From Massilioclostridium coli (GTDB lineage Bacteria > Bacillota > Clostridia > Oscillospirales > Ruminococcaceae): a stretch of 64,000 bases of DNA. Under the pieces are notes generated by a model. The model saw only the letters and a program-made list of their open reading frames with translations. It was not told the DNA's origin and ran no database searches. Where the stretch lies: assembly GCF_900095865.1 (NCBI RefSeq), contig NZ_FMIZ01000006.1:124001-188000 (forward strand), in the 5' to 3' direction. This document shows, piece after piece, positions 9,525-18,222 of this stretch. Each line of letters starts with the position of its first letter. Position 1 is the stretch's first letter. The position numbers and the translations under genes are program-made.

Positions 9525-9559
9525 ACAATTAATATAAAATTTAATTGTTCTATTGTCAA
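9525..9559 (-). promoter_or_regulatory. LacI-gene promoter overlapped by an inverted repeat
   Basis: On the minus strand TTGACA (9559-9554), 17 bp, TATATT (9536-9531). An 8-8-8 inverted repeat (ACAATTAA/TTAATTGT, 9525-9548) spans the -10 box and is a candidate autoregulatory operator. Confidence 0.6.
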
Positions 9560-9795
9560 TACTACCAGTACTTCTTTATAAAAAGTATTATTTTTAAAAA
9601 ATTCCATTTATCAATTATTCTAATCTATTTTTTTATAAAATTGGCATTATTTATAGGTCAATTTTAGACAAAAATTCCCATATATTATCCATCAACTTCC
9701 AAGGATATCTTTTTTATTACGGATAATAATACTATTGCAAACGCAAAACAAATGAAAAATTTCAAAATCAAATTACAAAAGGAGTTTAAACAATT

Positions 9796-9999
9796 ATGGC
9801 TAGTAACAATAATAACAATAAGATTATGGTTCCAGAAGCAAAAGCTGCAATGGAAAAATTTAAAATGGAAGCTGCTTCTCAGGTAGGCGTTAACTTAAAA
9901 CAGGGTTATAACGGTGACTTAACCTCTAGAGAAGCTGGTTCTATCGGCGGACAAATGGTTAAAAAAATGATCGAAGCTTACGAAAACTCTATGAAATAA
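9796..9999 (+). CDS. Alpha/beta-type small acid-soluble spore protein (SASP)
   Basis: 67 residues. The family signatures are visible: MVPEAKAAMEKFKMEAASQVGV (read as MVPEAKAAMEKFKMEAAS plus QVGV) in the first half and LTSREAGSIGGQMVKKMIE in the second. SASPs coat DNA in the dormant spore, protect it from UV and chemical damage, and are degraded by the germination protease Gpr, whose cleavage site would fall in the KMEAAS region. AAAGGAG precedes the ATG. A strong terminator follows at once, so the gene is monocistronic. No convincing forespore sigma-G promoter could be picked out by eye. Confidence 0.95.
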   Translation: MASNNNNNKIMVPEAKAAMEKFKMEAASQVGVNLKQGYNGDLTSREAGSIGGQMVKKMIEAYENSMK

Positions 10000-10016
10000 C
10001 TTTCAACCTCCTTCTA

Positions 10017-10046
10017 GGGCGGTTCCAAATTGGAACCGCCCTTTTT
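10017..10046 (+). terminator. Terminator of the SASP gene
   Basis: Perfect 11-bp stem (GGGCGGTTCCA/TGGAACCGCCC) with an AAT loop and a T5 tail. Confidence 0.92.
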
Positions 10047-10062
10047 GTACCGAAAAAGATAA

Positions 10063-10593
10063 CTAAGATAGCTCCATCCTATCCTGTGGGCCATAAATCC
10101 CTAATACAATTGCGGCATAACACAAAACTCCATACTGCTCTACTTGGCTGGAATGGTAAACAGGTATTTCCATTGGCTCAATTTCATTCCCTAACAAATT
10201 TAACTCGCGCTGTAATGATACCACAGATTTTTCAACACCAACGCTGGAAAAAGTGAAAAAATCTTTTTGGGACATTCCACAGGTAATAGTAGGAATTTGA
10301 AAACAGGATACCGCCTTTAACTGACGTGTATTTTCTGAATGTATCAAAACAGAAGTTTCTAGCTGTTCCAATTTGGATAAATCCCCATGATTTGCCACTA
10401 CCAAAAGACTGTTTTGAGAAACTACTGAACGCAATTGTTCGGTATGGTATATACAAAACGCTGGATTATTTCCGATTTGCTGTAACATTCCATTTCCATA
10501 ATAATAAAAGGAAAACCTTTGTTTTAATTGATGGAACAACCATTGAAAAAAATCGTGATCTTGTTTTCCTGTAAGTAGAACAACCTGGTTCAT
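10063..10593 (-). CDS. Conserved hypothetical protein
   Basis: 176 residues; not recognised. The start is taken at the second ATG (10593), since AAAGGGG is only 1 nt from the first ATG and about 7 nt from this one. There is no signal peptide or clear membrane helix. It opens with a Rossmann-like beta strand and loop (NQVVLLTGKQDHD), and later stretches such as NSLLVVANHGDL also alternate beta and turn, so an alpha/beta nucleotide-handling fold is possible but unproved. The C-terminus (YAAIVLGIYGPQD) is hydrophobic. It stands alone between convergent neighbours. Confidence 0.55.
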   Translation of the reverse strand: MNQVVLLTGKQDHDFFQWLFHQLKQRFSFYYYGNGMLQQIGNNPAFCIYHTEQLRSVVSQNSLLVVANHGDLSKLEQLETSVLIHSENTRQLKAVSCFQIPTITCGMSQKDFFTFSSVGVEKSVVSLQRELNLLGNEIEPMEIPVYHSSQVEQYGVLCYAAIVLGIYGPQDRMELS

Positions 10594-10629
10594 CTGCATT
10601 CCCCTTTTATATCTTTAAAATCAACATAT

Positions 10630-10659
10630 AGTATACTCATAATTTCCATAAATATACAA
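10630..10659 (-). promoter_or_regulatory. Possible promoter for the hypothetical gene
   Basis: Minus strand TTGTAT (10659-10654), 18 bp, TATACT (10635-10630), about 37 bp before the ATG. Confidence 0.45.
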
Positions 10660-10754
10660 AATTTCCAAATGCAATCGAAACAATAGGGTGTTACTAAAAA
10701 TAAACGTCCAAATATAGCCATTTCATAGCGTTGGCATTTTAAAGAACAGACTAT

Positions 10755-10789
10755 AAAAAACTGATGCTATCATCGAAAAATAGCATCAG
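10755..10789 (-). terminator. Terminator of the zinc-ribbon/aldo-keto reductase operon
   Basis: Perfect 10-bp stem CTGATGCTAT/ATAGCATCAG followed on the minus strand by T6, 22 bp past the reductase stop. Confidence 0.88.
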
Positions 10790-10810
10790 CTTTCCTTTTT
10801 TCTGTTCAAT

Positions 10811-11614
10811 TTATTGGTATCCATCTGGTTTTTTTCGATTGGATACCCCTGTGTTTAATTGTTGTATCAATTCCATGTCCTGTTGGTCCAAGGCAAAATC
10901 GAAAATAGAGAGGTTTTCAGCCATCCTCTGTCTGTGTACTGTTTTAGGGATAGTAATAACCCCATTTTGATAATGCCAACGTAAAATAATTTGCGCTGGC
11001 GTTTTGTGATATTTTTCCGCCAACCGTATCATAACAGGGTCGTTGATATCAGTTCCTTTTCCCAATGGTCCCCAAGCTTCCAATGCGATATTTTCCTTTT
11101 GGCAGAAGGTAATCGTTTCGGTTGGAATAAAATAGGGATGAATCTCTATCTGGTTCACCATAGGCATAACTTCCGCAACAGATAATAGTTTTTCCAGATG
11201 CTTTGGTTCAAAATTGCTAACTCCGATCGCCTTTAATTTTCCCATATGATAATATTCCTCTAACCTTTTCCAGCAATCAATATAATTTCCCATAGGCCAA
11301 TGAATCAGGTACAAGTCCAAATAATCCACGCCTAACCGTTCCATACTATCCTGTAAAGCGGAATCTAAACGAACTAATTGAATATCGTCCACCCACAATT
11401 TAGTAGTAATAAAAATTTGATTTCTTGGAATGCCACTGGATTGGATTGCCATGCCCACTTGCCGCTCGTTTTGATAAAAACTAGCGGTATCAATATGTCG
11501 ATATCCTTCTTGTAATGCCCAAGAGACGGCCTGTTCTGTTTGTTCCCCTGATTGCCACACACCCAAGCCTATCTTGGGAATGGAGATGCCATTGGATAAT
11601 TTAAATTGTTCCAT
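10811..11614 (-). CDS. Aldo/keto reductase
   Basis: 267 residues, the usual AKR length. The catalytic tetrad can be assigned: Asp42 and Tyr47 in HIDTASFYQNE, Lys72 in TTKLW and His105 in LIHWP. The GVSNF segment after strand 6 and the late IPKT motif, which binds the NADPH phosphate, are present. It would reduce aldehydes or keto sugars with NADPH; closest in pattern to the AKR5 2,5-diketo-gluconate reductase/glyoxal reductase group. The natural substrate is unknown. It starts 10 bp after the stop of the zinc-ribbon protein gene and shares its promoter and terminator. Confidence 0.93.
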   Translation of the reverse strand: MEQFKLSNGISIPKIGLGVWQSGEQTEQAVSWALQEGYRHIDTASFYQNERQVGMAIQSSGIPRNQIFITTKLWVDDIQLVRLDSALQDSMERLGVDYLDLYLIHWPMGNYIDCWKRLEEYYHMGKLKAIGVSNFEPKHLEKLLSVAEVMPMVNQIEIHPYFIPTETITFCQKENIALEAWGPLGKGTDINDPVMIRLAEKYHKTPAQIILRWHYQNGVITIPKTVHRQRMAENLSIFDFALDQQDMELIQQLNTGVSNRKKPDGYQ

Positions 11615-11624
11615 ATTATTCTCC

Positions 11625-12809
11625 TTAAATTGTTTCCGCTACTGCTTTTATCAATTGGTTTTCTTCATCAAATGTATAAGTATACCGTATATTGTTTTTG
11701 GTAAGAATCAAACTGTCCCCTTCTAATGTAGCATAATCCCGTGTTGCGTTCATGACGGTCTGTTTATTATTATTTCCATCTAAGCCATTAAACAGGAACA
11801 TATCTTTGTTCTCTAATTTGGTAAAGTCTACCTCAATACGGCTAATTAATTTATCCGCATTTGTTTTTACGGTAAGCCCATAAGAATAGGTGTAACTATG
11901 GCCTCCATCTTCATCTTCCATTTCAATGCCCTGCGCTCCGATAAACGCTTCAATTGCCGCATTGTAGCGTCCAAGCCAATCAGTCACTTCAACTTTTTCT
12001 ACTGTGGTTTCATCGGTAGGCTGCTGTAAATCCTGTCCGTTGGTCTCATCCGTATAAACGGAGGCCACTGCTGGCACTCCATTTTCCATTTCATATTCCA
12101 CTGCTACCTTATCAGCAGGATAATAGTATACTTCAGTGGTGTTTTCATTTCCCAAAAAAGGATTTCCATTAATATTGACAAGATCACGATAATTGTGTGT
12201 TCCATTAATATGGTAAAGCCGAATCACAGAAGGGTCATTTAAAGCATAAAAATAAATTGTAATCCGCTGAATTATATCAGATTGGTCCACCTCGGCAATA
12301 AATAGGCCAAAATCATATTCTGTTACCTGGCCTGTTTCCGCATCCAGTTTTTCACTCATTTTTAATGGCTGTCCTATTTTATCAGTCAGGTTTGAGATAG
12401 GTTTACCATAGTAATCATATACATCCAGCTGCATTTCCGCAACATCGTTTGTGTTGACAGTGGCAGAGGATTTTTGCCCAGTGATTTCATACCACATGGA
12501 TTTCAACCAAGTATTTCCTTCTGCATCTGCCATAAATAAATTGACCGCTACCAATAAAATAGCCGCAACAAAAATTAAGAAAAAAGGCCATAGTGGAATC
12601 CGTTTTTTCTTTTTTGGTTTTTCTTCTTTCCAATTGTTCTCTTGTGTTTGTTGTTCCAAAAAAACATCCTCTTTTTCCAATTGTTTAGGGTCCGTTTTTA
12701 TCATTTCTGTTTTATCTTCCCGTTCCGCCAAAACATAGCCACAGCTTGTGCACAATATCGCATCCTCGGAAAGCTGTTTCCCGCATTTTGGACAAATTTT
12801 AGATTCCAT
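11625..12809 (-). CDS. Zinc-ribbon membrane protein of unknown function
   Basis: 394 residues from the ATG at 12809, chosen because AAGGAG precedes it and because the longer open frame starts inside the promoter. Residues 6-23 form a zinc ribbon (CPKCG...CTSCG). A charged linker (about 30-72) leads to one membrane helix (WPFFLIFVAAILLVAVNLF, about 74-92), and an extracytoplasmic domain of about 300 residues follows, with repeated acidic and beta-rich stretches. The N-in, C-out layout resembles clostridial zinc-ribbon membrane proteins of unknown role. Cotranscribed with the aldo/keto reductase. Confidence 0.75.
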   Translation of the reverse strand: MESKICPKCGKQLSEDAILCTSCGYVLAEREDKTEMIKTDPKQLEKEDVFLEQQTQENNWKEEKPKKKKRIPLWPFFLIFVAAILLVAVNLFMADAEGNTWLKSMWYEITGQKSSATVNTNDVAEMQLDVYDYYGKPISNLTDKIGQPLKMSEKLDAETGQVTEYDFGLFIAEVDQSDIIQRITIYFYALNDPSVIRLYHINGTHNYRDLVNINGNPFLGNENTTEVYYYPADKVAVEYEMENGVPAVASVYTDETNGQDLQQPTDETTVEKVEVTDWLGRYNAAIEAFIGAQGIEMEDEDGGHSYTYSYGLTVKTNADKLISRIEVDFTKLENKDMFLFNGLDGNNNKQTVMNATRDYATLEGDSLILTKNNIRYTYTFDEENQLIKAVAETI

Positions 12810-12859
12810 GGTTGTGTTCTCCTTATAATCAATTTTATATTTGAGAAAGTTCCTTCCCA

Positions 12860-12888
12860 ATTATAATAAAAAACAAGGTTTTGGACAA
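12860..12888 (-). promoter_or_regulatory. Sigma-A promoter for the zinc-ribbon/aldo-keto reductase operon
   Basis: Minus strand TTGTCC (12888-12883), 17 bp, TATAAT (12865-12860), about 50 bp before the chosen ATG. Confidence 0.65.
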
Positions 12889-12954
12889 GGTTTCTGGAAA
12901 AAAACTATTTTTTCCTCAAAATATACTTAGGTTCTTTATTACTATTCCACAAAG

Positions 12955-13899
12955 TTATGCGATAAGGGATAAGCTTTTTAAAAGAAACAGCCATCCTGTA
13001 ATCGTAATCGCGGATAATAGTGTAGTAACAACGATAATACTCGCTGACAAAACATCATCATTCCCCATATTTTTTGCCATAATATAAGAACTTGCTGTAG
13101 AAGGTGCCCCCAACATAATCAAAAACGCAATTAATTCCTGGTTCCGAAAACCAAGCCAAACCGCTATGGACAAAAAGACCAGTGGCTGGACAACTAATTT
13201 AATAAGGCTTGCCACCAAAGTAGGGCGTATCTTCGCCAATGCTTTTTTTCCTTCAAACGCAGCACCAATTGCGATTAGCGCCAAAGGTGTTGCCATATCC
13301 GAAAAACTGGATAACGTTTTATTCACCATATCCGGCAGTTGGAATGGTAACAACGCAACAATAACCCCTAACAAAATCCCAATAATCAAAGGGTTCTTAC
13401 AGATATTCACCAATGCGGTTTTGATCTGACCCTGTTTTGGCTTGTCCTCATTCGATTCTATGGTTAGCACAATCACAGAATAAATATTATACAATGGCAC
13501 GCATCCAATAATCATTAAAGGAGCCAGTCCAGCATCGCCGTAAATATTGGTCATAAAAGCGACCCCCAATACAGCGGCACTCCCACGGAAAGACCCTTGC
13601 ACAAAACTTCCTACCATTTCTGAGGATAAAAACCTTTTTGCGAAAATCCAAGTAACAAAAAAACAAATTGTGGTTGCTACCATACAAAACAATACAAATT
13701 GCCAATGGAATACTTCCCGTAAATTCATGGAGGAAATATCCATAAACAGTAAAATAGGCAAGGTTACCTTAAAATTAAATTTATTTGCTACCGTAACAAA
13801 CTGTTCTGTTAACATTCCTTTTTGACGGAAAAACCATCCCGCTACGATAACAATAAAAACAGGTATAGATGCGTTTAAACTATAAAGTAAATTATCCAA
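12955..13899 (-). CDS. AEC-family (auxin efflux carrier-like) transporter
   Basis: About 314 residues from a TTG start at 13899. That start is chosen because GAGAGGGAAG lies 7 nt before it and because the upstream in-frame ATG falls inside the terminator hairpin of the preceding gene. The protein has about ten hydrophobic segments in two halves. The first half opens IPVFIVIVAGWFFRQKGML, and the second half contains GAPSTASSYIMAKNMG, a conserved AEC segment. AEC members export or import small organic anions such as malate or malonate; the substrate is not predictable. Confidence 0.87.
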   Translation of the reverse strand: MDNLLYSLNASIPVFIVIVAGWFFRQKGMLTEQFVTVANKFNFKVTLPILLFMDISSMNLREVFHWQFVLFCMVATTICFFVTWIFAKRFLSSEMVGSFVQGSFRGSAAVLGVAFMTNIYGDAGLAPLMIIGCVPLYNIYSVIVLTIESNEDKPKQGQIKTALVNICKNPLIIGILLGVIVALLPFQLPDMVNKTLSSFSDMATPLALIAIGAAFEGKKALAKIRPTLVASLIKLVVQPLVFLSIAVWLGFRNQELIAFLIMLGAPSTASSYIMAKNMGNDDVLSASIIVVTTLLSAITITGWLFLLKSLSLIA

Positions 13900-13921
13900 A
13901 AGACTTCCCTCTCTCAGCCGC

Positions 13922-13958
13922 AAAAAAACCGCTTTCCCTCCATAGGGCAAGCGGTTTT
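13922..13958 (-). terminator. Terminator of the hypothetical gene 13969-14688
   Basis: Minus strand stem AAAACCGCTT/AAGCGGTTTT with an inner CCCT/AGGG helix and a T7 tail, 10 bp past the stop codon. Confidence 0.88.
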
Positions 13959-13968
13959 ACCAGCTTCC

Positions 13969-14688
13969 TCATTTATTTGCCTCCGCTTCCATTGGAGCCC
14001 ACCATAGTTGACATTTACTACCCACTTCAGGCGCTAAACTGCGCACGACTGTCATTGTCCCCGGAGCGTGTACAAATGACATAGAACGCATAAAATCTTG
14101 CTCTACACCACCAATTTCTAGATAAACATAACTTACATTCTCATTGTGGCAGATTTCAATCATTTCCTCGACTAGTGGCCGCGCTTTTGGTAGATATTCT
14201 TCCAAATGGGCTTCCATCTCATGATTTTGTAATCCATCTTTTCTCATTAAGGTTTTTGCCACCTCATGAGCACAGATATAGCGGACCCTTGCCGGCATAA
14301 AACAATGCTTAAACACAAACATCGGTAAATGGTAAGAATGAAATTTATTGTTACACAAATAATGTACTGCAATATTGCGTTCTTCCATCTGCTCAAAGAT
14401 GGTTCCAGCCGTTTTTTGCAGGTATTCTACTACTTTTTCATTGTATTCTGGCATATGGTTCACAGATATATAGATTTCATCTAAAATGTAAAATGCGAGA
14501 CGTGCCAACTGAAAATCATCAATTAATTTAGTATAATCCCGAAGTAGCTGGCTAATTTCACGATAAGTAGCCTCTTTTTGCTGTTCTGAATAATTTCCGA
14601 TTATCTGAGAGAAATGATAAATACTATTTTCTTTTGTATTGTCCCAATAATCTGTAATTTTTTTAAAAGTCCACAATTCAAAACCCAT
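13969..14688 (-). CDS. Hypothetical protein, function unknown
   Basis: 239 residues, not recognised. It is soluble, with no signal peptide or membrane span. The first half looks mostly helical (EQQKEATYREISQLLRDYTK, then KVVEYLQKTAGTIFEQMEER). The second half has a histidine- and cysteine-containing stretch (FHSYHLPMFVFKHCFMPARV) followed by ICAHEVAKTLMRKDG, and it closes with a beta-rich part (NVSYVYLEIGG...GTMTVVRSLAPE). It lies between the AEC transporter and feoB, transcribed on the same strand with its own terminator. No function is proposed. Confidence 0.7.
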   Translation of the reverse strand: MGFELWTFKKITDYWDNTKENSIYHFSQIIGNYSEQQKEATYREISQLLRDYTKLIDDFQLARLAFYILDEIYISVNHMPEYNEKVVEYLQKTAGTIFEQMEERNIAVHYLCNNKFHSYHLPMFVFKHCFMPARVRYICAHEVAKTLMRKDGLQNHEMEAHLEEYLPKARPLVEEMIEICHNENVSYVYLEIGGVEQDFMRSMSFVHAPGTMTVVRSLAPEVGSKCQLWWAPMEAEANK

Positions 14689-14817
14689 TTTTTTCTCCTT
14701 CTAATTTATTTCAAATTTATGATACAACTCATATTTGTCTATCTTATGTTAACTGGTGTATATTATATCATAAATCAGATATTTTGTACAATCATTTTAT
14801 TTTTATCCACCATTTCT

Positions 14818-16950
14818 TTAGATTCCTGGAACAAAAATACGCGATATATTTGCCACTACAAAGCAACAAGCCATCCCAATTAAAGTAGGGGTAAGAAAAG
14901 AAATGATAGTCCATTTCCAACTTTTACTTTCTTTTTTAATGGTAAAACAGGTGGTGGAACAAGGCCAGTGCATCAAACAGAATAACATGGTACAGATAGC
15001 GGTTAACCAGGTCCAACCATGGTCAACCAATAAAGTTTTTAGCTCCAACAGGCTTTCAAACTCCATGATGCTGTTGCTGCACATATATGCCATAATAATA
15101 ATGGGAACCACAATCTCGTTAGCTGGCCATCCAAGAATAAACGCCAACAGAATGGTGCCATCCATACCAAGCAGGTGTCCAAATGGGTCTAAAAAATTAG
15201 AACAATGTGCTAATAGAGTAGCATCTCCAACCGTAACATTTGCCATAATCCATAGGATAGCTCCTGCTGGAGCAGCTACTGCTACCGCCCTTCCTAACAC
15301 GAAAATAGTACGGTCTAATAAAGACCTAACAATTACTTTACCAATCTGAGGACGACGGTAAGGAGGCAATTCTAGGGTAAAAGAAGATGGAATCCCTTTT
15401 AAAATTGTTTTAGATAACAAACGGGATACCCAAAATGTCATGGCAATGCCTAAAACAATCATTCCAGTTAACAGTAATGTGGCGGTAAATGATTGAAACT
15501 GGGAGCCAACAAAAAACATAGTGATTATCGAAATTAAAATAGGGAACCGTCCATTGCACGGAACAAAAGAATTGGTAATCATAGCAATCAGCCGTTCTCT
15601 TGGGGAATCAATAATACGACATCCCACAATCCCCGCTGCGTTACACCCAAATCCCATACACATTGTTAAGGCCTGCTTGCCACAGGTACATGCTTTTTTG
15701 AAGAAATGGTCTAAATTAAAGGCGACACGTGGCAGATATCCTAAATCTTCTAACAAAGTAAATAACGGGAAAAAAATCGCCATTGGTGGGAGCATAACCG
15801 AAACAACCCATGCCAGTACACGGTAAACACCTAAAACTAAAATACCATGTAGCCAATCTGGAGCACCAATCCACATAAAAAAATCAGTTAGCCGGTCTTG
15901 TATCCAGAACAATCCTGTGGAAAGTAACTGCGATGGATAATTTGCTCCTGTAATAGTAATCCAGAAAATCCCCAATAGCAGTAAAATCATAAGGGGAATT
16001 CCCGTCCAACGGTTGGTTAAAATGCGGTCTATTTTTCGGTCTCTTCTGGTTTTTACTGTTTGTTGTGAGTGAACTACACCGGACGAAACCAATCCCGCTG
16101 CGGTTACCAAACAGGATACCATGTCATCCCTCAGCTTTTCAGAGCCTATGTGTTCCAATTTCAGTTGTTCCCATACTTCCCGTAATGGCAGTTCTAATTC
16201 TTTCTGTAAATCGATCTGTAAATATTCTGACGCTGTTTGAATCAATATTTCATCTTGTTCCAACAGTTTTAAAGATAACCATCTGGCATTGATTTTTCCC
16301 TGTGTAAGGGGAGAAACCACAGGTTCCAGTTTTGCTACTGCCTGTTCGATCGGGGTTGTATAAACCACTTTCATTGGTTTTGGCTGGTTCATTACACAGG
16401 TTTCTATAGTTTGTGTCAGTTGTTCCAGTCCTTTCCCTTTCCTTGCGCTGGTACCAACAACGGGGACGCCAAGACGGTTTGACAGTTCTTTTAAATCCAG
16501 TTGAATCCCCTTTTTCTCTGCTTCATCCAGCAAATTAACACATACTACTACATTTGGTGTGATTTCGATTGTTTGCAAAACCAAATTTAAGTTTCTTTCT
16601 AAGCAAGTCGCGTCACATACTACTACAGTGGCATCCGCATCGCCAAAACAGATAAAGTCCCTAGCAACTTCTTCCTCCGCAGAATGCGCTAACAAAGAAT
16701 AAGTACCCGGCAGGTCAACTAAAATATAGTTCCTGCCTTCCCGTTGATAATTTCCTTGGGCATTGGTGACAGTTTTCCCTGGCCAGTTGCCAGTGTGTTG
16801 ATTTAACCCTGTAAGGGCATTAAACACTGTACTTTTCCCTACATTTGGATTACCAGCTAACCCAATCACTCTATCTTGGACAGAACCTCGCTGGATATGC
16901 AGACCCGTATCAATGGCTCCTGAGCCAGTTGAATTTGCCGTCAACCCCAT
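14818..16950 (-). CDS. feoB: Ferrous iron transport protein B
   Basis: 710 residues, in the normal FeoB range. The N-terminal GTPase has G1 GNPNVGKST (33-41), G3 DLPGTYSL, a NxxD-type G4 (NLLDE) and G5 GTSARKGKG. The membrane part carries the two Gate regions, including GFGCNAAGIVGCRI with its conserved cysteine. It imports Fe2+ across the cytoplasmic membrane with control by GTP hydrolysis. GAGGTGGG precedes the ATG. The gene lies 16 bp after feoA on the same strand, and a DtxR-type regulator is divergent, so iron-responsive control is likely. Confidence 0.97.
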   Translation of the reverse strand: MGLTANSTGSGAIDTGLHIQRGSVQDRVIGLAGNPNVGKSTVFNALTGLNQHTGNWPGKTVTNAQGNYQREGRNYILVDLPGTYSLLAHSAEEEVARDFICFGDADATVVVCDATCLERNLNLVLQTIEITPNVVVCVNLLDEAEKKGIQLDLKELSNRLGVPVVGTSARKGKGLEQLTQTIETCVMNQPKPMKVVYTTPIEQAVAKLEPVVSPLTQGKINARWLSLKLLEQDEILIQTASEYLQIDLQKELELPLREVWEQLKLEHIGSEKLRDDMVSCLVTAAGLVSSGVVHSQQTVKTRRDRKIDRILTNRWTGIPLMILLLLGIFWITITGANYPSQLLSTGLFWIQDRLTDFFMWIGAPDWLHGILVLGVYRVLAWVVSVMLPPMAIFFPLFTLLEDLGYLPRVAFNLDHFFKKACTCGKQALTMCMGFGCNAAGIVGCRIIDSPRERLIAMITNSFVPCNGRFPILISIITMFFVGSQFQSFTATLLLTGMIVLGIAMTFWVSRLLSKTILKGIPSSFTLELPPYRRPQIGKVIVRSLLDRTIFVLGRAVAVAAPAGAILWIMANVTVGDATLLAHCSNFLDPFGHLLGMDGTILLAFILGWPANEIVVPIIIMAYMCSNSIMEFESLLELKTLLVDHGWTWLTAICTMLFCLMHWPCSTTCFTIKKESKSWKWTIISFLTPTLIGMACCFVVANISRIFVPGI

Positions 16951-16966
16951 AATCCCACCTCTTTCT

Positions 16967-17197
16967 TTAGCTTTTAATCATAACATGGTCGGAATCTTCA
17001 GTTCGCAACGCAATCGCTGCCCCACAAATCAAATACGCCACCGGATCGCCAAATGGGCTCTTTTGCAAACATTCTACCTTAGCCCCTTCAATCAAACCAA
17101 TATCCTGTAGTCGTCTTCTCATCGAACCTTTTGCCAATAATCCAGAAATGGTAGCTGTTTGCCCCTCTTTTAATTGATTTAATGTTGTAACAGACAT
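16967..17197 (-). CDS. feoA: Ferrous iron transport protein A
   Basis: 76 residues starting at the ATG at 17197 (GGAGGCACAGATC precedes it; the longer frame has no ribosome site). The SH3-like FeoA core is clear: TLNQLKEGQTATISGL, then MRRRLQDIGLIEGAKVEC, and GDPVAYLICGAAIALR. FeoA is a small cytosolic partner needed for FeoB activity. First gene of the feoAB operon. Confidence 0.95.
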   Translation of the reverse strand: MSVTTLNQLKEGQTATISGLLAKGSMRRRLQDIGLIEGAKVECLQKSPFGDPVAYLICGAAIALRTEDSDHVMIKS

Positions 17198-17282
17198 GAT
17201 CTGTGCCTCCCTATCATATGCTGGTATCAACAGTAGTACAATGCCAGCAAAATCTATTTCAAATGTATTATTCTGTACCCAA

Positions 17283-17299
17283 AGGAAACTTTGTTTCCT
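17283..17299. promoter_or_regulatory. Candidate metalloregulator operator between feoA and the DtxR-type gene
   Basis: A perfect 7-3-7 inverted repeat AGGAAACTTTGTTTCCT lies in the 154-bp divergent spacer between feoA and the regulator gene. Its position and form fit a DtxR/MntR-family operator controlling one or both directions; binding is inferred. Confidence 0.5.
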
Positions 17300-17351
17300 A
17301 CCACTATCATATTCTATAAATTTTATTTAGTGACAACCAAAGGAGAACAAA

Positions 17352-17786
17352 ATGCCCAGTGATTTTTATACCCTCGCAGGATATCAGCGTCAGGAACCAG
17401 AAGGGCTGACCGCCTCTATGGAAGATTATTTAGAAATGATCTGCCGGTGTTCCGAAAAAAACCAACCAATAAGGATTCATACATTAGCGGAAAAATTAAA
17501 TGTACGTCCCTCTTCTGCCTCTAAGATGGCTGGCCACCTCAAACTAGCTGGAATGGTTGAGTTTGAACCATATGGAATTGTACAATTGACGGAACAGGGC
17601 AGGAAAAAAGGCGCTGAACTACTTCAACGCCATCAATTACTTTATGAATTTTTTTGTTTGTTAAATAAAAATCAGGACCAATTGGAACAGGTAGAAAAAA
17701 TCGAACATTTTATTCATCCAGATACCTTAAACAACTTAAAACTGTTAGTAAAAAAAATGGAACAAGACCCTGATTATCATCGATAA
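17352..17786 (+). CDS. DtxR/MntR-family metal-dependent transcriptional regulator
   Basis: 144 residues. The N-terminal winged HTH is typical: LTASMEDYLEMI (the helix with early metal ligands in this family), IRIHTLAEKLNVRPSSASKM as recognition region, then GMVEFEPYGIVQLTEQGRKKG as wing. The C-terminal part is a short dimerisation domain (HQLLYEFFCLL..., EHFIHPDTLNNL). There is no SH3 domain, so it is the short MntR-like form. Divergent from feoAB, which suggests it represses iron uptake when metal is replete. Whether Fe2+ or Mn2+ is the corepressor cannot be read from sequence. AAAGGAG precedes the ATG. Confidence 0.9.
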   Translation: MPSDFYTLAGYQRQEPEGLTASMEDYLEMICRCSEKNQPIRIHTLAEKLNVRPSSASKMAGHLKLAGMVEFEPYGIVQLTEQGRKKGAELLQRHQLLYEFFCLLNKNQDQLEQVEKIEHFIHPDTLNNLKLLVKKMEQDPDYHR

Positions 17787-18222
17787 TCCTCAACATATTC
17801 CAATTTGTACAAATTCCTCTATTCTATTTTTTCCATTCACCTTGAACCGAATTAAAAATATTATGTATGAGTGCTTACATCATTTAGCCCTATTTTTAAA
17901 AACTCACCTTATTTTTATTGTTTTATATTTTTGAAAACGCCACAGTATAGCATACTTTTCCATCCTATCAAATTCTTTTTTCAAATTATTATCCATCTCT
18001 GATTGTACGAAATGGATGTGGAGTAAAAATACCAATTGACTTGATATGAAAAAGATTGGTGTTTTATGATAGATACAGTATACTTTTTATAAAAAAAGAA
18101 GCCTCCTAATTCGAAGGCTTCCATAAGAAATTTGCGATTGTTGAGCTAATTCATGCTCTATTAGGAAATGATGAAAAAGTATCCATCCGTTTTCAATCAA
18201 CTCTTCCACCAATCTGTTTCAA
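17787..18222. other. Intergenic region, 436 bp
   Basis: Lies between the convergent DtxR-type and CPBP genes. Apart from the terminator at 18091-18121 I see no gene, repeat or RNA element in it. Confidence 0.7.
18091..18121 (-). terminator. Terminator of the CPBP protease gene
   Basis: Stem GAAGCCT/AGGCTTC with a T7 run on the minus strand, about 100 bp past the stop codon. Confidence 0.65.

Noticed and set aside
9473-9607. N-terminal extension of the LacI-type protein
   Set aside because: The extension runs through a good sigma-A promoter, and a strong ribosome site sits before the ATG at 9472.
13900-13950. ATG start of the AEC transporter within the upstream hairpin
   Set aside because: It lies in the terminator of the preceding gene; TTG at 13899 has the ribosome site.
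17935-17950. Possible CcpA cre site (TGAAAACG)
   Set aside because: Only the left half matches and it lies between convergent genes.
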